A stretch of DNA of 64,000 nucleotides, from assembly GCA_030340625.1 (NCBI GenBank), contig JAOPHQ010002361.1, positions 5,001 through 69,000 on the forward strand, read 5' to 3'. Positions 25,984 to 38,300 of this stretch are shown in pieces. The notes beneath the pieces were generated by a model. The model did not search any database and was not told the origin of the DNA. It saw only the letters and a program-made list of their open reading frames with translations. Origin of the DNA: Merluccius polli. Lineage: Eukaryota > Chordata > Actinopteri > Gadiformes > Merlucciidae. Both the position numbers and the translations under genes were made by a program. Each line of letters begins with the position of its first letter. Position 1 is the stretch's first letter.

Positions 25984-25994
25984 ATTGCCCTCAT
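25980..25994 (-). promoter_or_regulatory. phf20: Short upstream ORF overlapping the phf20 start (ATGA)
   Basis: On the gene strand ATG AGG GCA ATA TGA ends with its TGA inside the main start, so stop and start share ATGA. A second upstream ATG at 26887 would give a six-codon ORF that crosses the predicted splice and ends TAG at 26000. Both are readings of predicted mRNA only. Confidence 0.5.
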
Positions 25995-26007
25995 CAATGC
26001 TAGCCTC

Positions 26008-26568
26008 CTGTAGACACACACAGAGACACACAAAAAAAATCACAGGGTGATCCACACTACCCCCCCACACACACAGCACACACAACACACACACCACACA
26101 CAACACAAGACAACACACACACACACAATGTGACCTTGACAGGCAGTTTCTGAGAAATGCCACGCTGTGTCCAGCTTTGACTACAATGAACGCAACCATT
26201 CTGATGTTCGGATAAGCCACATTTCCCAGGCACACAATGGTACTGTAACAATCAAATTTTGCACCTGGTCTGCCATAATGTTGCCTTATCAAGCAAGCAG
26301 CTCCTTCCGCTTTGCAGCAAGCTACAAGTTGGGGCAGATCTAAGATTAAAACAGCCATTAGACAAAGGAAAACCAATGTGGGTACGGTGGACGTCGCTCA
26401 GCTCCCCGAGGCTGATCACGTCGTCATCACAACGACGCCGCTGCGCGGTTAAACCCGTTGATGACGAGCCGTCAACCTCATGCTGGCCTCATGCACATCT
26501 TATTATTATAATATTGGCGCTCGTTTCCTATTCATTTGCGGATTGGGGGGGGGGGGGGGCAGCATGGC

Positions 26569-26602
<34 letters not shown>

Positions 26603-26874
26603 CACCTCGCCATTAACGTTACTGGTTATTATTATTATACGACCCGACCCCCCCCCAAGCCACGTCGGTGGTGAAACGCACGAGCGGCGGCGTTAGATTA
26701 TTGCGTTACCCCCCAGTCACGTCACCGTTACACCATTACCGGAAACCTTCGCGCACACACACACTCACAAGGGCCACGTGCTTTCTGGTCAGGCGATTAC
26801 ACGTACCCGCGTTGAAACAATGGGGAGACAAACGGCGACTACCCTAAAGGGGGGGCTATGTATGTTGTACTCAC
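26008..26874 (-). other. phf20: phf20 intron in the 5' UTR
   Basis: 867 bases with no coding sequence. It has CA-rich parts (26030-26125), a poly-G run near 26538-26556 with (CA)n at 26570-26600, and grows richer in CG toward its donor, as promoter-proximal introns often do. Confidence 0.6.
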
Positions 26875-26980
26875 CGAGAGCCTGCATGCTTTCAAGGACA
26901 CGGTTAACGGAAACTACAACATCCCATAATGGAGGCTTTTAATGTTTCGGCGAGGAGGTGAGGGCCGGCTTATTCTTTTG
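26875..26980 (-). other. phf20: Candidate phf20 5' UTR exon
   Basis: On the minus strand GCAGGCTCTCG is followed by a strong donor GTGAGT (26874-26869), and its partner acceptor is at exon 25901-26007. The right end (transcription start) is not visible; 26980 is a placeholder. A ZNF143-like motif ACTACAACATCCCATAATGG (26913-26932 on the + strand) lies within it. Confidence 0.45.
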
Positions 26981-27349
26981 TAATGTGGGAGAACAAAGTG
27001 GGCCGGAATTACACTGAGACCCCCCTCCCACTATCTGTACCGTCCGATCATTTAGACATGACAAGAAAAAGGCCTCTCCGTTACAGTGGTGGAATATATA
27101 TACATGTACATGTATAACACGTGCATGTATAGATAGATAGATAGAGGTTGTATGGGCAAGATACTCCAAAATCAGGAGCCGCTGCGCCTGCGCGCGACCC
27201 CCAAAACGCCGCACTTAAAAAAACGGGCTCTTCTGTAACTCCTCCAAACCAAAACGACGTAATAATTATTATTATTATTATTATTATTATTTATCCGCCG
27301 GAGCAGGACGCCATTGTGCTCGCGTGGTAATGACAGTTTATTGTCCGGC

Positions 27350-27432
<83 letters not shown>

Positions 27433-28260
27433 GAGTGGGAGTGGCGTGTCGGCGATACCGACCCTCTACGTCACGCGCTTCAAGAAATCCCATTGGCCGC
27501 CGGGAGCGGAGTGGGCGGAGTCGCCGCGATCCGATTGGCCCGGCGAGCCGTCACTCACTTGTGGGGCTAGCGTCGCCGGGGCCTCGCGCTCGCGCCCCGC
27601 TAGGCCTTTACTTCTCCACTCCACAGTTGGCGGCGCAGCGCGAGCGCAGCATGGCAGCGCTTTAAACTTCCTCAACCGGGGGAGAACAACGAGACCCACG
27701 AGGACCGGACCCACGAGGACCGGAAACCGGGACCGGGTCTCGCCCCCCCTCGGGTCTCCCCCCCCACACGCACAAAACGAAACGAAAACGCAACACAAAA
27801 CGATGTAAACCCCCCCCCCCCCCCGGCGCATAACGTGCCGGTCCGCGGTTGTTTTGAATGTTCGAAGCAGCCATCCGCCGACCCCGAAAAAATGCCGTAA
27901 TCACGTAATGCTGTGCAGTGTGTGTGTGTGTGTGTGGGGGGAAACCGGGGTCTTAATGTGTGACCACGTCGAGATGGACGCGGTCCCGGTCTCGGTCCCG
28001 GTCTTGGGGGGGTGGGTGGGTGGGGGCCCCCCTTTTTTTTAATCAAATGGCGGCGTTGTGGTCTCCTACCTTTTTTTTTTTAGCTTCCCGCTCGTGTCCG
28101 TGTGTCGGTTTCGCCGTGAAACCCGCGGTGTGTCTCTCTCCGTGCCGCCGCCGTCCGCCTCCCAGCACGCAGTTGTATTTCTTTCCGTCGCCCCGCTCAC
28201 CGCCGGCGCGCGGTTTAGTGTGGCGGCCCCAGTACGCATGTGCGGACGTGCGAGTTCATA
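26885..28260 (-). promoter_or_regulatory. phf20: phf20 promoter / CpG-rich region
   Basis: CG dinucleotides are frequent over this stretch. Seen: the ZNF143-like site (26913-26932), an NRF1-like TGCGCCTGCGCGC (27183-27195), two ATTGG boxes (27492-27496, 27534-27538) flanking a GC box GGGCGG (27514-27519), and a second NRF1-like TACGCATGTGCGG (28233-28245). Further minus-strand donors GTGAGT at 27558-27553 and GTGAGC at 28200-28195 could serve other first exons. A (TA)38 tract lies in the middle. Confidence 0.55.
27353..27429. repeat. (TA)38 microsatellite in the phf20 promoter region
   Basis: About 77 bases of unbroken TA. On its left, (ATT)n lies at 27262-27292 and a short TAGA repeat at 27127-27146. 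Confidence 0.95.
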
Positions 28261-28718
28261 ATCTTTAGCACGATGATGATGAAGACCGTTTTGTTGTTGT
28301 GTGAGCGGCGATGTACGCTTTTAATGTGTTTGCTTTTTAATCTGCAAAAAACCAAACACAATAAAATAAAATAAAAACACAATACAATAAAACACAAGAT
28401 CACTTAACCGGAATGTTTCCCCCCCCCCCTCATCTCCGACTTTTCAGTGACCATTAAACCAAACGCAAGATTTATGTTTTTTTCAGTGGTATTCTTTAAT
28501 ATAAATGAATAATGCATTTGTGAATAAAATGAATGAATACATTTTTTTGGACAACTGCTGAAATCTGCGTTGTTTTCCCCACACATACACTTATTGTAAA
28601 CGTTGTTTGCCGTCAGCTACGCCTCTTCTCACATCACCGTGGCAACAGCGCCACCGTCCGTTCAACTGTGACTTGTTTACTCCACCTAGAGCCGCCAACC
28701 CAGATACACAGACAGACG

Positions 28719-28756
<38 letters not shown>

Positions 28757-28801
28757 CACAGGTCTCCCTGATACAGATGGATAGATAGATAGGCATTGAT
28801 C

Positions 28802-28802
28802 C

Positions 28803-28845
<43 letters not shown>
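28802..28845. repeat. (ACA)n trinucleotide repeat
   Basis: About 14 ACA units, next to GATA-like and GA repeats on the left. Confidence 0.9.
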
Positions 28846-28879
28846 GAAACAACATCAACAGTGCTCCCCCCCCCCCCAC

Positions 28880-29173
28880 AGGTAACCTCTTGCTTTAGTA
28901 TTGTGCAATATTCCCCAATGATCTGCGCAGTCATGGTGAATATCGTGAAAACGATGGTTGAACGAGAGATGGCGCTGTTTCCCCCGGCAGTGACGACGGT
29001 TAATATGTGTGGGAAACGCAGATAATAAAACGTTGTTAATGTGAATGCAGTGCAACACAGTGGTCGAAACAATGTGTTGCACTGCATTCACATTTCACAT
29101 TAAGATGACTGTTTAAACGTGCTGACCGTTGATCATTGGGGAATATTGTGCAATACTAACCAAGAGGATGCCT
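28880..29173. repeat. Nested inverted repeat with an inner 22-base perfect hairpin
   Basis: Outer arms 28880-28923 and 29131-29173 are inverted copies; they share TAGTATTGTGCAATATTCCC and run on to CAATGATC at about 85-90% identity by eye. Inside, 29038-29059 and 29073-29094 are perfect 22-base inverted copies (TGAATGCAGTGCAACACA core) around a 13-base loop. It is probably a small foldback transposon; no coding frame of note is inside. Confidence 0.75.
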
Positions 29174-29909
29174 GAGGAGAACAGCAAAACATTTTTTTAT
29201 TTCATTTTTCAAGTGGAAGCAACAATGCATGTTGTTTAGACAGCATACTTACAGTAGGCATGAACAATATGCTCAATTGTACATACATTAACATGTGACT
29301 TGGTTGCATACACTGTCATGTACCTGCTTATACTGTATTTAATTTCACATCCGCTCTAAAACTCTGTAATCATGTGGCTACTGCTAAACAATTCCCCTTT
29401 TTCACAACCCCTTATGGATACCAATACTAATATTTCCCTCTACAAATCAGATAATGTGCACACAAGGGTGCAACCTATGAACAATATTGAATCAGAACAA
29501 CAAACTTTTTTGAAGATCATTATCTCTATCTATCTGGAATATCTGTCCATCTCATTCGTAGATTATGAATGATTATGAATTATTTTGTTCTCTCCCAACC
29601 CAATAGTCAACCCTATATAGGTCTACATCTTGTTATATTATCTTAATGTTATTCTGGCTTGATTGGCATGTGTTTTTATGTCTGTAATTTGCTGCACCTA
29701 ACACCTACATTTCCCTCACATTAAGTGTTATCTGATCCTATCAGGGATATCTACCGATTGATCAGTAATATCTATCTGAACATGCCTGTTTTTTTCTATT
29801 TATTTTATATATATATTTGTTTATATATACCGAACATTTTAAAATGCATATTTCATTTTATAACTAAGTTGCACACATGAAAGTGCAGTCACAAACACAG
29901 CCATTCGTT

Positions 29910-31438
29910 TTGTCAATTGAACAAAGCTTTATTTATCGACAGTCATTCAATACTATAACAACAGGGTATGCAAACATACATATACACACATGAATAGTGG
30001 TTTGATTCAATTTTAGTTTCAAAGGCAGGAGGTCACAGCAGGGAAATTGTAATTACAAAACAGCCCACACATTACATTTTTTTTAGTCATACTATTTTCA
30101 GAAACAGGAAGTTTCAACTTTAGATTACAACGAGTTAATAATATTTACAAGCATTATTAATTTACATTGCCAAAGCCTGAGATAAGGGCGGGACAAACAG
30201 AGTCCTATCTACAGTTTCATAGTGCTCGACAGTTGAAACATACTCCATCTCGGTTTGGGATGGGGGGGGGGGCGCTCCCATAGAAAGAATGAACATTTCC
30301 ATCTGTGGGAGAGGCTGACTCCAACACCCGTTTTAATCCCAGGACCTGAGTCACAACAACAGGCCAGAACTAAGAAGCTCTGGTTAAGGGAAACCACACA
30401 CAGATATTTAAAAGTAAGGATTAATAACAGATGACTGTACAAGTTGGTGTTGACAACATGTGCGACGTAGGCTGTATCTCCATCACCATCTCTCTTACAG
30501 TGTCTCTTAAGAGTTTTCAAAACCAATATGCTTCCATGTTGACTTGTTGCTGAACTGTTTGAAAGAGCTGTGAAAAACAACAAGACAGCCTTAAAACAAC
30601 ATCCCCTCAACGCATGCGTTTTAAATACGCGGCTCTATGTACAATGTGTTAAAACAGTGGTTGTGGTTCTACTAGTGTCATTAACATGAACATAATGATG
30701 GGTTTCTCTCACTTTAAAAAACATTACAGGCAAACTTATAAGTAAGACGTTACTTTATCACTCGCTTCAGAATTGTTTTTAAAACGTCCATACAGACTAC
30801 ATTAATCCTGCAACTTTCACCCACACACTAAAACTTGTGCATTTTTGTATGCACACATGCATGCACTTACACGCACACACATTTATGAAAAAGACATAAC
30901 CAGGAAAACAAATGTGAATATAAATAAGGCAATTAACGCCAGTTCTTCTACACCTTCTAATGATTTACATTATCAACATATAACTGAATATAGCCCGGTT
31001 TTACCGATTGAATGGTACACTTCTGCAGTTGAATTACGAAATGGAAAACGTTTTTACAGTTTTACAGTTTTTACATGCAGAAAAAAAAGGAAATGTATTC
31101 CAAAATAAACCACCATGTTAAACTTGTTCTGAGTAAATGATCACAGTTCCTCCTGAGGTGCAAACACTTTCATGTCAAGTGTATACTAACTACGCAGCAC
31201 CATCGTCGCACCATCTGTTCCAATGGTGTCAAAGATACAGTACAGACAGTGTGGCTAGACCATGCCAAATGTTACCACTCCCCCCCCCACCCCCCAAAAA
31301 AAACATTTTCCAGTGTGGTTTTTCTTTTGTAGAGACAGTGTTTTCATGTTTATTTGCATTTCCTCCAGCAGATGGAGCTAGTGTGTATGTATTGTGTGTG
31401 TGTGTGTGTGTGTATGTGTGTTCTTTTGAAACCAAAGT
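29910..31438 (-). other. arhgap39: arhgap39 3' UTR
   Basis: About 1.5 kb after the stop codon on the minus strand, ending at the AATAAA read at 29933-29928. A GT tract lies at 31391-31413, close to the stop. No exon-like sequence is present. Confidence 0.6.
29928..29933 (-). terminator. arhgap39: arhgap39 poly(A) signal AATAAA
   Basis: The + strand TTTATT at 29928-29933, within CTTTATTTATCG, is AATAAA on the gene strand. Cleavage near 29905-29918 would give a 1.5 kb 3' UTR. Confidence 0.5.
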
Positions 31439-31633
31439 CTACACCACGCCCTCGATGAAGCTGGTGTCCAGGTGGACGATGAGCATCCTCAGGAAGGACA
31501 TCTCCTTGCGCGTGTTCTCGAAGATGACGCGCGGGTCGTCCGACTGGCAGCGCAGGCAGTTGGGCGCCATCACCATGGCCAGGTTGTTGACGTCCATCTT
31601 GGTGACGGACACGTTGGTGGGCTGAGCGAACAC
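31439..31633 (-). CDS. arhgap39: arhgap39 last coding exon (RhoGAP C-terminal part)
   Basis: Encodes residues 1096-1159 and the stop TAG (31441-31439): FAQPTNVSVTKMDVNNLAMV, APNCLRCQSDDPRVIFENTR, then KEMSFLRMLIVHLDTSFIEG. NLAMVMAPNCL carries the conserved RhoGAP Asn/Pro block. The acceptor follows CCTGCC with a C/T-rich tract upstream that is interrupted by a poly-G run on the + strand (31641-31672). Confidence 0.97.
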   Translation of the reverse strand: MFAQPTNVSVTKMDVNNLAMVMAPNCLRCQSDDPRVIFENTRKEMSFLRMLIVHLDTSFIEGVV

Positions 31634-32267
31634 CTGGCAGGAGAGGGGGGGGGGGGAGGGGGGGCGGGGGCGGAGAGAAAGAGAGGGGGGAGAGCGAGCG
31701 GGAGCAGTGAGTCTATGACCTTTGAGCTACACTTGCAGGTGCCATAACTCTCGGTTCTGCCCTTTGAGGAAAAGTGGGCCGTCCACCAGGTTCTGAAGGT
31801 CAATTCAATATCGAATGTGTTTCCTGAATTGAATATTAAATGAAATTTCATCACAATCATTGCTGTTTAGGTCAGTAACTGGTAGGCTTATCTACCCATC
31901 ATACATCTGGGTGGACACTTACTTGTAATGTCATGAGAGGTTAGTCATGTGACAATTTTAAAATGGCTTGTAATGGCTAATCACGCTCACACCTGGCGGT
32001 AAAATAGGGGCCCTAACATCTCCATCATGGCCACCATCGTCGCCTTACCTGTAGGAAGTGGATGAAGTAGCACAGCACCAGCCTGTTGAGCTCGGGCAGC
32101 GACTGCACCACGTCGATGGCCGCCATGGGGTCGTCATAGTTACTGACACACTGCTTGTAGAAGTTCATGGGGATCAGGGGCTCCTCCAGCTCACGGTACC
32201 ACAGCTTCATCAGAGAGGCTGGGGAGGGGACAACACAGAGGTCAGTTCACACCCATGATGAAACAAA

Positions 32268-32317
<50 letters not shown>

Positions 32318-35300
32318 AACACACTTTGTAATCTGTAAATAACATGCAAGAACACAAACACACACACACACAAACACGCACAAACACACCTTGGTAATCT
32401 GTAAATAACATGCAAGAACACATACACCCACAGACACACACACACTACACTCTGTGGGCAAGTGTAGTAGTCAAATCAAATAATCAAACTGTATTATATA
32501 CATAAAATAATAGAATCACTGCTTATTTAATAATTATTGTTATTTATTATGATTATCATGATTACAACTTAAAAACGAAGGATAACTTAAGCATTTAAAC
32601 ACACATACACATAAATAAAAATACATCATAGGTTTATAGCAATGTACTTATTTTGACTGATAGATAATGAGAATATGATCAAATAATCAAAACATGTATT
32701 ATACCGGTATAAAAAATAATATTGTAATAGCTTATTTAATAATTATTGTTAGTTATTATTACTATCATGATTACAACTTAGATATGACAACACACGCAGA
32801 CACACACACACACACACACACATACACACACACACACACACACAGCCACACGCAAACAGGGCAGTGTTTGCTCACAGGGGACGTTGGGGTCGGAGAGGTT
32901 CTCTGGGATCCTCCACTGGTCCACCTGCAGCTTCAGAGCGTTCACTTCATCGATGTCTCCGGGGACCCTGAGGACAGACCAGGACAGGGACAGGGTCAGT
33001 AACACACCTCGGACACAAGGGGGAGCCACACTCCCACCTATTACCATAGTCTCCTCATGTGCTGTGTGGCTAATGCATTATTCATGTAGAGGCAATTGGC
33101 TCCAAATGTGGCCCACAGTGACTTCGGAAATAAGCGGTTCTATGTGGGCAGCTTCTCGCCAAAACCATAAACAATAACTGAATAAAAATCATGAGTTACA
33201 AACAAGCCGTTGTTCAGACATGCCCCCCCCACCTTTCCCCCGACCCTCCTGCCATCTAGGAAAGAGCTCAATATGTTTGGGAAGTAAAAGGACAGTCTCC
33301 AAAACAAATCACATTCTTAACAAGTTAAATTTGACTGGCGGAGACCAAACGCAAACAAACACACAGGTTGGAGAGAGAGAGAGAGCAACAGAGAGAGAGA
33401 GAGAGAGAGGGGGGAGCTCTCCTTGTGCTCGGACGCCCACACTACGGCGACCATGTAAACACATATTATGAAGTATCAAATGTACCACGGCGTTGGTTCC
33501 CGGGAGCGCAGCAGGGGCCATGTTTGTTCTCTTGTCTGCTGTGTGTACTGAACACAGGGGGATAAGCCCACTTCAAACTGCACCGACCCAGCAGACCACA
33601 CACATATGTCTATGTACTGTACGCCCCCCGACCATGGAGTGTGTGCACATGTGCACATGGCATGCACATGAGGGCACGCGCACACACACACAAACAAACA
33701 CTAAAAATCCCTGTTCGCAGGACACCACTCGTGAACCGACTCAACTCTAGTCTCACAAATCAGACTTTGGAGGAACCATCTAAAGTCTGATAGCAGACGA
33801 GCTAAAATCTGGGTGAACGGGGCGTTTCATGTTCTTTCGCCTCATATTTGTTTGTTGTAAGTGTGTAATTGGCGAACACTAGTAAACTGTATAGTTTATG
33901 TGTGTAACTGTAACTGTATAGTGTCTGTAAATGTTTAAAATCTCCATAACGAAACATGAAACAAGGCATAACTCCGCCCCTTTCAGTTTTTGATTTCCGG
34001 CCCTGGCTCTCGGCCCCCGCAAGTTCTGCTTTCGCATAGTAGGACTTCTGGATCCCAGATGAACCCATGTCTCACCTGAAGATCCCTTCTGTTTGGGACC
34101 CGCCCAGAGCCAGGACATACTGGGAGAGCTGAACCTGCACCCACGGCAGCTTCCTGTCCGGGAAGAGCTCACTCTGCCTCTCCATCACCTCCTCCAGGGA
34201 ACTGCCGAACAGGGAGGGCGTGACGATGGCCCGCCTGCTGTGGTCGATCTCCTCCAGGGTGGGCTTGCGAAGGCCCTGGGGTGGTGGGTAGCGAGAGAGA
34301 GAAGAAGGCAGTATTAACTACCATGTGAATCACTGTCGTTTCTCCTTGGAAGTCTGGGGTAGCGTCTGGAAGGAGGATGACTGTTGACTGTTTTTACCTG
34401 TGTGACTGTGTGTGTGCCACTGCCTACAATTATGTCTGACTGTGACTCATGACAAGCTTTTCTTTGTACTAGGCCCCTATGTTTATGATTTGCTGACTGG
34501 GGCAACTTTCAACACCTTCCCAACTTTCAAAACATTCAAGGTAACTGCTGTATCGAGTTTCTCCCCAACTCACCTTCTTGCCCCCTGTGATGGCCACTTT
34601 CTGCAGCTTCCGGTAGCAGAACTTGGCATAGGTGCTGATGGGCAGACCTGTCGAGATCAGAGAGACAACACTAGAACCAAGGTGCTTTCCATCATAACAT
34701 ACAGCAGGAACCAGCACTCACATTCTCCCCTAAAAGAACCACATATACCGCCGTGTTTAAAACAACATGTCCTTTATACGTGTTGTTGTGTGGTGTGCAA
34801 CGGGCAGGGGCGGAGGGGTCGAACACACATGTCGTCTGTGTGTTTCCGGCATATGGGGGACGAGAGAGAGACCGGCTTCAACTGTCGGGCAGAGGAAAGA
34901 TTTATTGCTGCCGAACAAAAGCTCGGGGAGAAGGGAGCCGACCCTACGCATCCTGTTGGGTTGATTCATCAGGGCCCGGGAGACATGTGAAACAGCCCGG
35001 TCTGGGGGAAACAACGAGAAACCCAGAAGCTGTCTGGGGCCCACGCGCTCCAGTGTAGGCTAGCTCCGGAACAGAGCTGTCTCACTGGAACCGCCGGTAC
35101 TTCTGTGAAGTGACAAGCACTGCCTCCCTAGCCCATATAGGGGACCTGTTGTGTCACCGCAAAAAGGATGCAGGAGAAGTGAAAGAGAAAAAGAGAAAGA
35201 GAAACTCCCCGCTAATTTTCAAACAACAACAAAAAAACAGGAAGGACTGATTCATGGGTTTTAATGTCTACGCTACTCCCAGAAAGGAAATCACCCCGAG

Positions 35301-38300
35301 GTTTTATTGGCAACGCTGGTTCAAACCAAACGGTGGCGTCTGCTTCGTCTCTTCGTACAACGTTCCAACAAGACCCATGGGGTCGATGTTCCTGTTCCCA
35401 TAATCTCCTCTCTCAGGTAAAAGAACCAGCGGCAGATGGAGAACAAGGACTCCTTCCAGAACGCTCCCTGGAATGAAAGCCACCGGATTTATGGCAAACA
35501 GGTGACTCGCATGTAGACTGGCCGCCGTCGTTAATCTCAGGCGAGTTTGACTATAATTATGTCTAATTCAGAGAGAGCCTACCAACAGTCTGCCCTTGAT
35601 CTTGGGAGGAAAAGGCAGCAATTGTTTTCTCAGAGTTCCCAACTTCTAGATTGTGAAATGCTCTTAAAAACAGGGCGAGAATGAACCTGGCCTGGTCTTT
35701 CTTTCCCACCCGAAGCGGTATCGTAGCGCTTGACGTATTTACACGTTGTTTCTCGTGCCGTGGAAACACAACATGGCGGCTGTGGTGTTTGGGTCCTTGA
35801 GTTTTGCCCAAGTGGACAAAGAATATCATGGCCACCTTCGACACACACGGTAAAAGGCTAGGGGTAGCAACGCTACAGGCAGGGTTTCCAACCGAGGGGA
35901 TGTAAAGGAGACTGCCCCCCCCCCCCACATACACACACAATACAAGTCTTTGACGCAGTTATTGTTTATGTGTCTCGCGGCAGCAAAGGCCTGTCTTAGC
36001 TTGTCCCGGCAGCGTTGGTTGAAAACAACCCTCCCCAGACTAAGGCCCCTTAACCCCCCAGAGGAATCCTGTTTCCAAGCCCACGCCAAAGAGCCCATGC
36101 TAGGCCGGGCCTCTAGCTCCCACTCGCGTCTCCCTTAGACACAACACAGTACACTTCCAGATCCCCCATCCATCAAGAGGCGACAGCCACTCTCATTATA
36201 CTGTTTGTGCGGATGGTGGGGCGAGGTGTTTTGTTCTCCTGTGGTTGACCTTCAATGAGAGCAATGATAGCGGCTTTGCACCGAGAGACACACAATCGGG
36301 TCCTCTCTTACTGTGACCAAAAAAACAACAACACCAAAATGACTTGGGGTGTGAGTCAGATGTTTAGAGTGGGCATATCTTTAGAGCTCTTAGTCACAGT
36401 AGCGCGTTAGCATAACTCCCATGGTCTCTGAGTCACCGGAGTGAAATGGAGAGCACTGTTGTAGTGGTCGGTGTTTTTTCTTCTGGGTAGTGAAACTGTT
36501 GTATTGCTCACCAATGATGTGGCTGGGACCATGTGGTCCACGCTAATGAGCTCACAAACTGGTGAGTATGCACGCTTTTAAAATGGATGAATCACACACA
36601 TAATGTGGGGTAGGAAAAGAGGAAAAAAATCCACAACATGATTCACAGTATAGTACAATGTCTACACACCCTTCTGACAAATTCTTATCCTACATATTTT
36701 TCGATTTCTTATTCATTTCCACAGCTCTGCTGTCTGTGGAAGCCATCCCTCACACCCGTGAGGGAAGAGCACATCAGCGTTTATGGAGCATCTGACGAAT
36801 GGCCAACTGAAGAGAAAACTTTCCACGGCCACTCGAGAGAGAGAGCAATATGTTAAATCTGTAAATGATCTTCCACAGACTCCAGGGTGTGTGGTGTGCG
36901 TGAAGAGAATGAGAGAGTTATATTGCTGGGCTCCCTCTCTCATTCATCTCCCTCTCTTACCCAATTTCTGGGCTCTGTCAAACAGATCATCTGGGGCTAA
37001 TGGGAAACGCTGCAGAACTGACACTCTGATGGAAATATCTTGGCTAATAGACCCGGTTGAGGAGCGGGAGAAGGGTAGGGCCTGGGAATTAAATTAAATG
37101 CAGGAGAACAAGAAGAGACAGCTTACCCTCTTCATCCTCTGAGTTTTGTTTGCGCTTCTTCCTGGACTTTGAGTTCTTCTTCAGCTTCAACTCCTGCTGC
37201 TCCAAGATGAACTGAGTCACTGTCGGAAAGACAAGGTGGCGCAGGTCAGAAGTGCAGAATGAAAATTACATTTTCAGCCTCAGCACAAACACCAACTTTG
37301 TTTTCTGTTTTGCAAGCGCTAACAGGAGACGATTGAGTTAGAGTTCCCCTTTCATATTGGAACGGAGGGCAGAGATGTTTAAAAGCACACAAATACTTGT
37401 ACTTACATAACAGGCAGTGAGAGAACAAGACACATAAAGCACGGCAAACGGGGAGGATGCGAAGGAGGTGAAGAGAAAAGAGAGAAAGGTGACCCACCCT
37501 GTTGTTCAGTCTCAGACTCACATTTCTTGTCGCTGGTGGGATCGGTGTGTCTCTGGATGTACCCCTCCAGGTAGCAGCGGAACTTGGGCGAGGGGGCGAA
37601 GAAGGCCAGGCTGACCGCCATCAGCTCCCAGCCGGCCGCCAGGCTCCTGGGACTGGTGTTGCCCGTGGTCTGACGCACCAGCTGCACGTACAGCTCGTCC
37701 CGCAGGCCCGGCATGTCCCAGCACTTGGTGACGATGAGCAGGGCGCAGTGGCGCCGGTCCAGCCGCGAGGGCCGGTCACCCATGTACGCCTGCACCAGCT
37801 TGAACATCTCGCAGGCCTCCTTGCGCACCGCCCGGTTGCTGGTGACCAGCATGGGCTTCTTGATGGAGCCGCGGTTCCAGGAGAGCATGTTGGCGATGGA
37901 GACGCGGCGGCGGAACAGACCCTGCGTGTGCATGTTGAGGTGCTTGCTGGCCCAGTCCTCCATGCCCATGTCGGGGGGCGGGGGCTGGCGCAGGGTGGCG
38001 TAGGACAGCGTGTAGGCGGAGCCTCCGGGCCGGCCCTCCCCCCCGTCACCGGCCTCGCGGCTGTCATGGGGAGGTGGCCGGTGGGGGCCTAGGGACGCGG
38101 TGCGGCCGTCCACCATGCCTTTCTTCCTGCTGTCCAGCTGCGCCTGCAGCTCCAAGGTGCCCGTCTGAGGTGGGGGGGAGGGGGGGGGAAACACGGAAGG
38201 GGTCAAGGAGAGACAAGAAATATATGAAGAGAGATAAGAAACCGCAGAGACTCTAGGTAAGGGAGTGGGGGGCTGAGGTGGCCATCAGCAGAGCAGTGGC

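Larger units (their letters stand above)
28261..29909. other. Intergenic DNA between arhgap39 and phf20
   Basis: No coding exon is seen. It holds a (GA)n tract (28722-28752), (ACA)n (28802-28845), poly-C (28867-28877), the nested inverted repeat (28880-29173), and AT-rich unique DNA from about 29200 to 29900. Confidence 0.65.
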
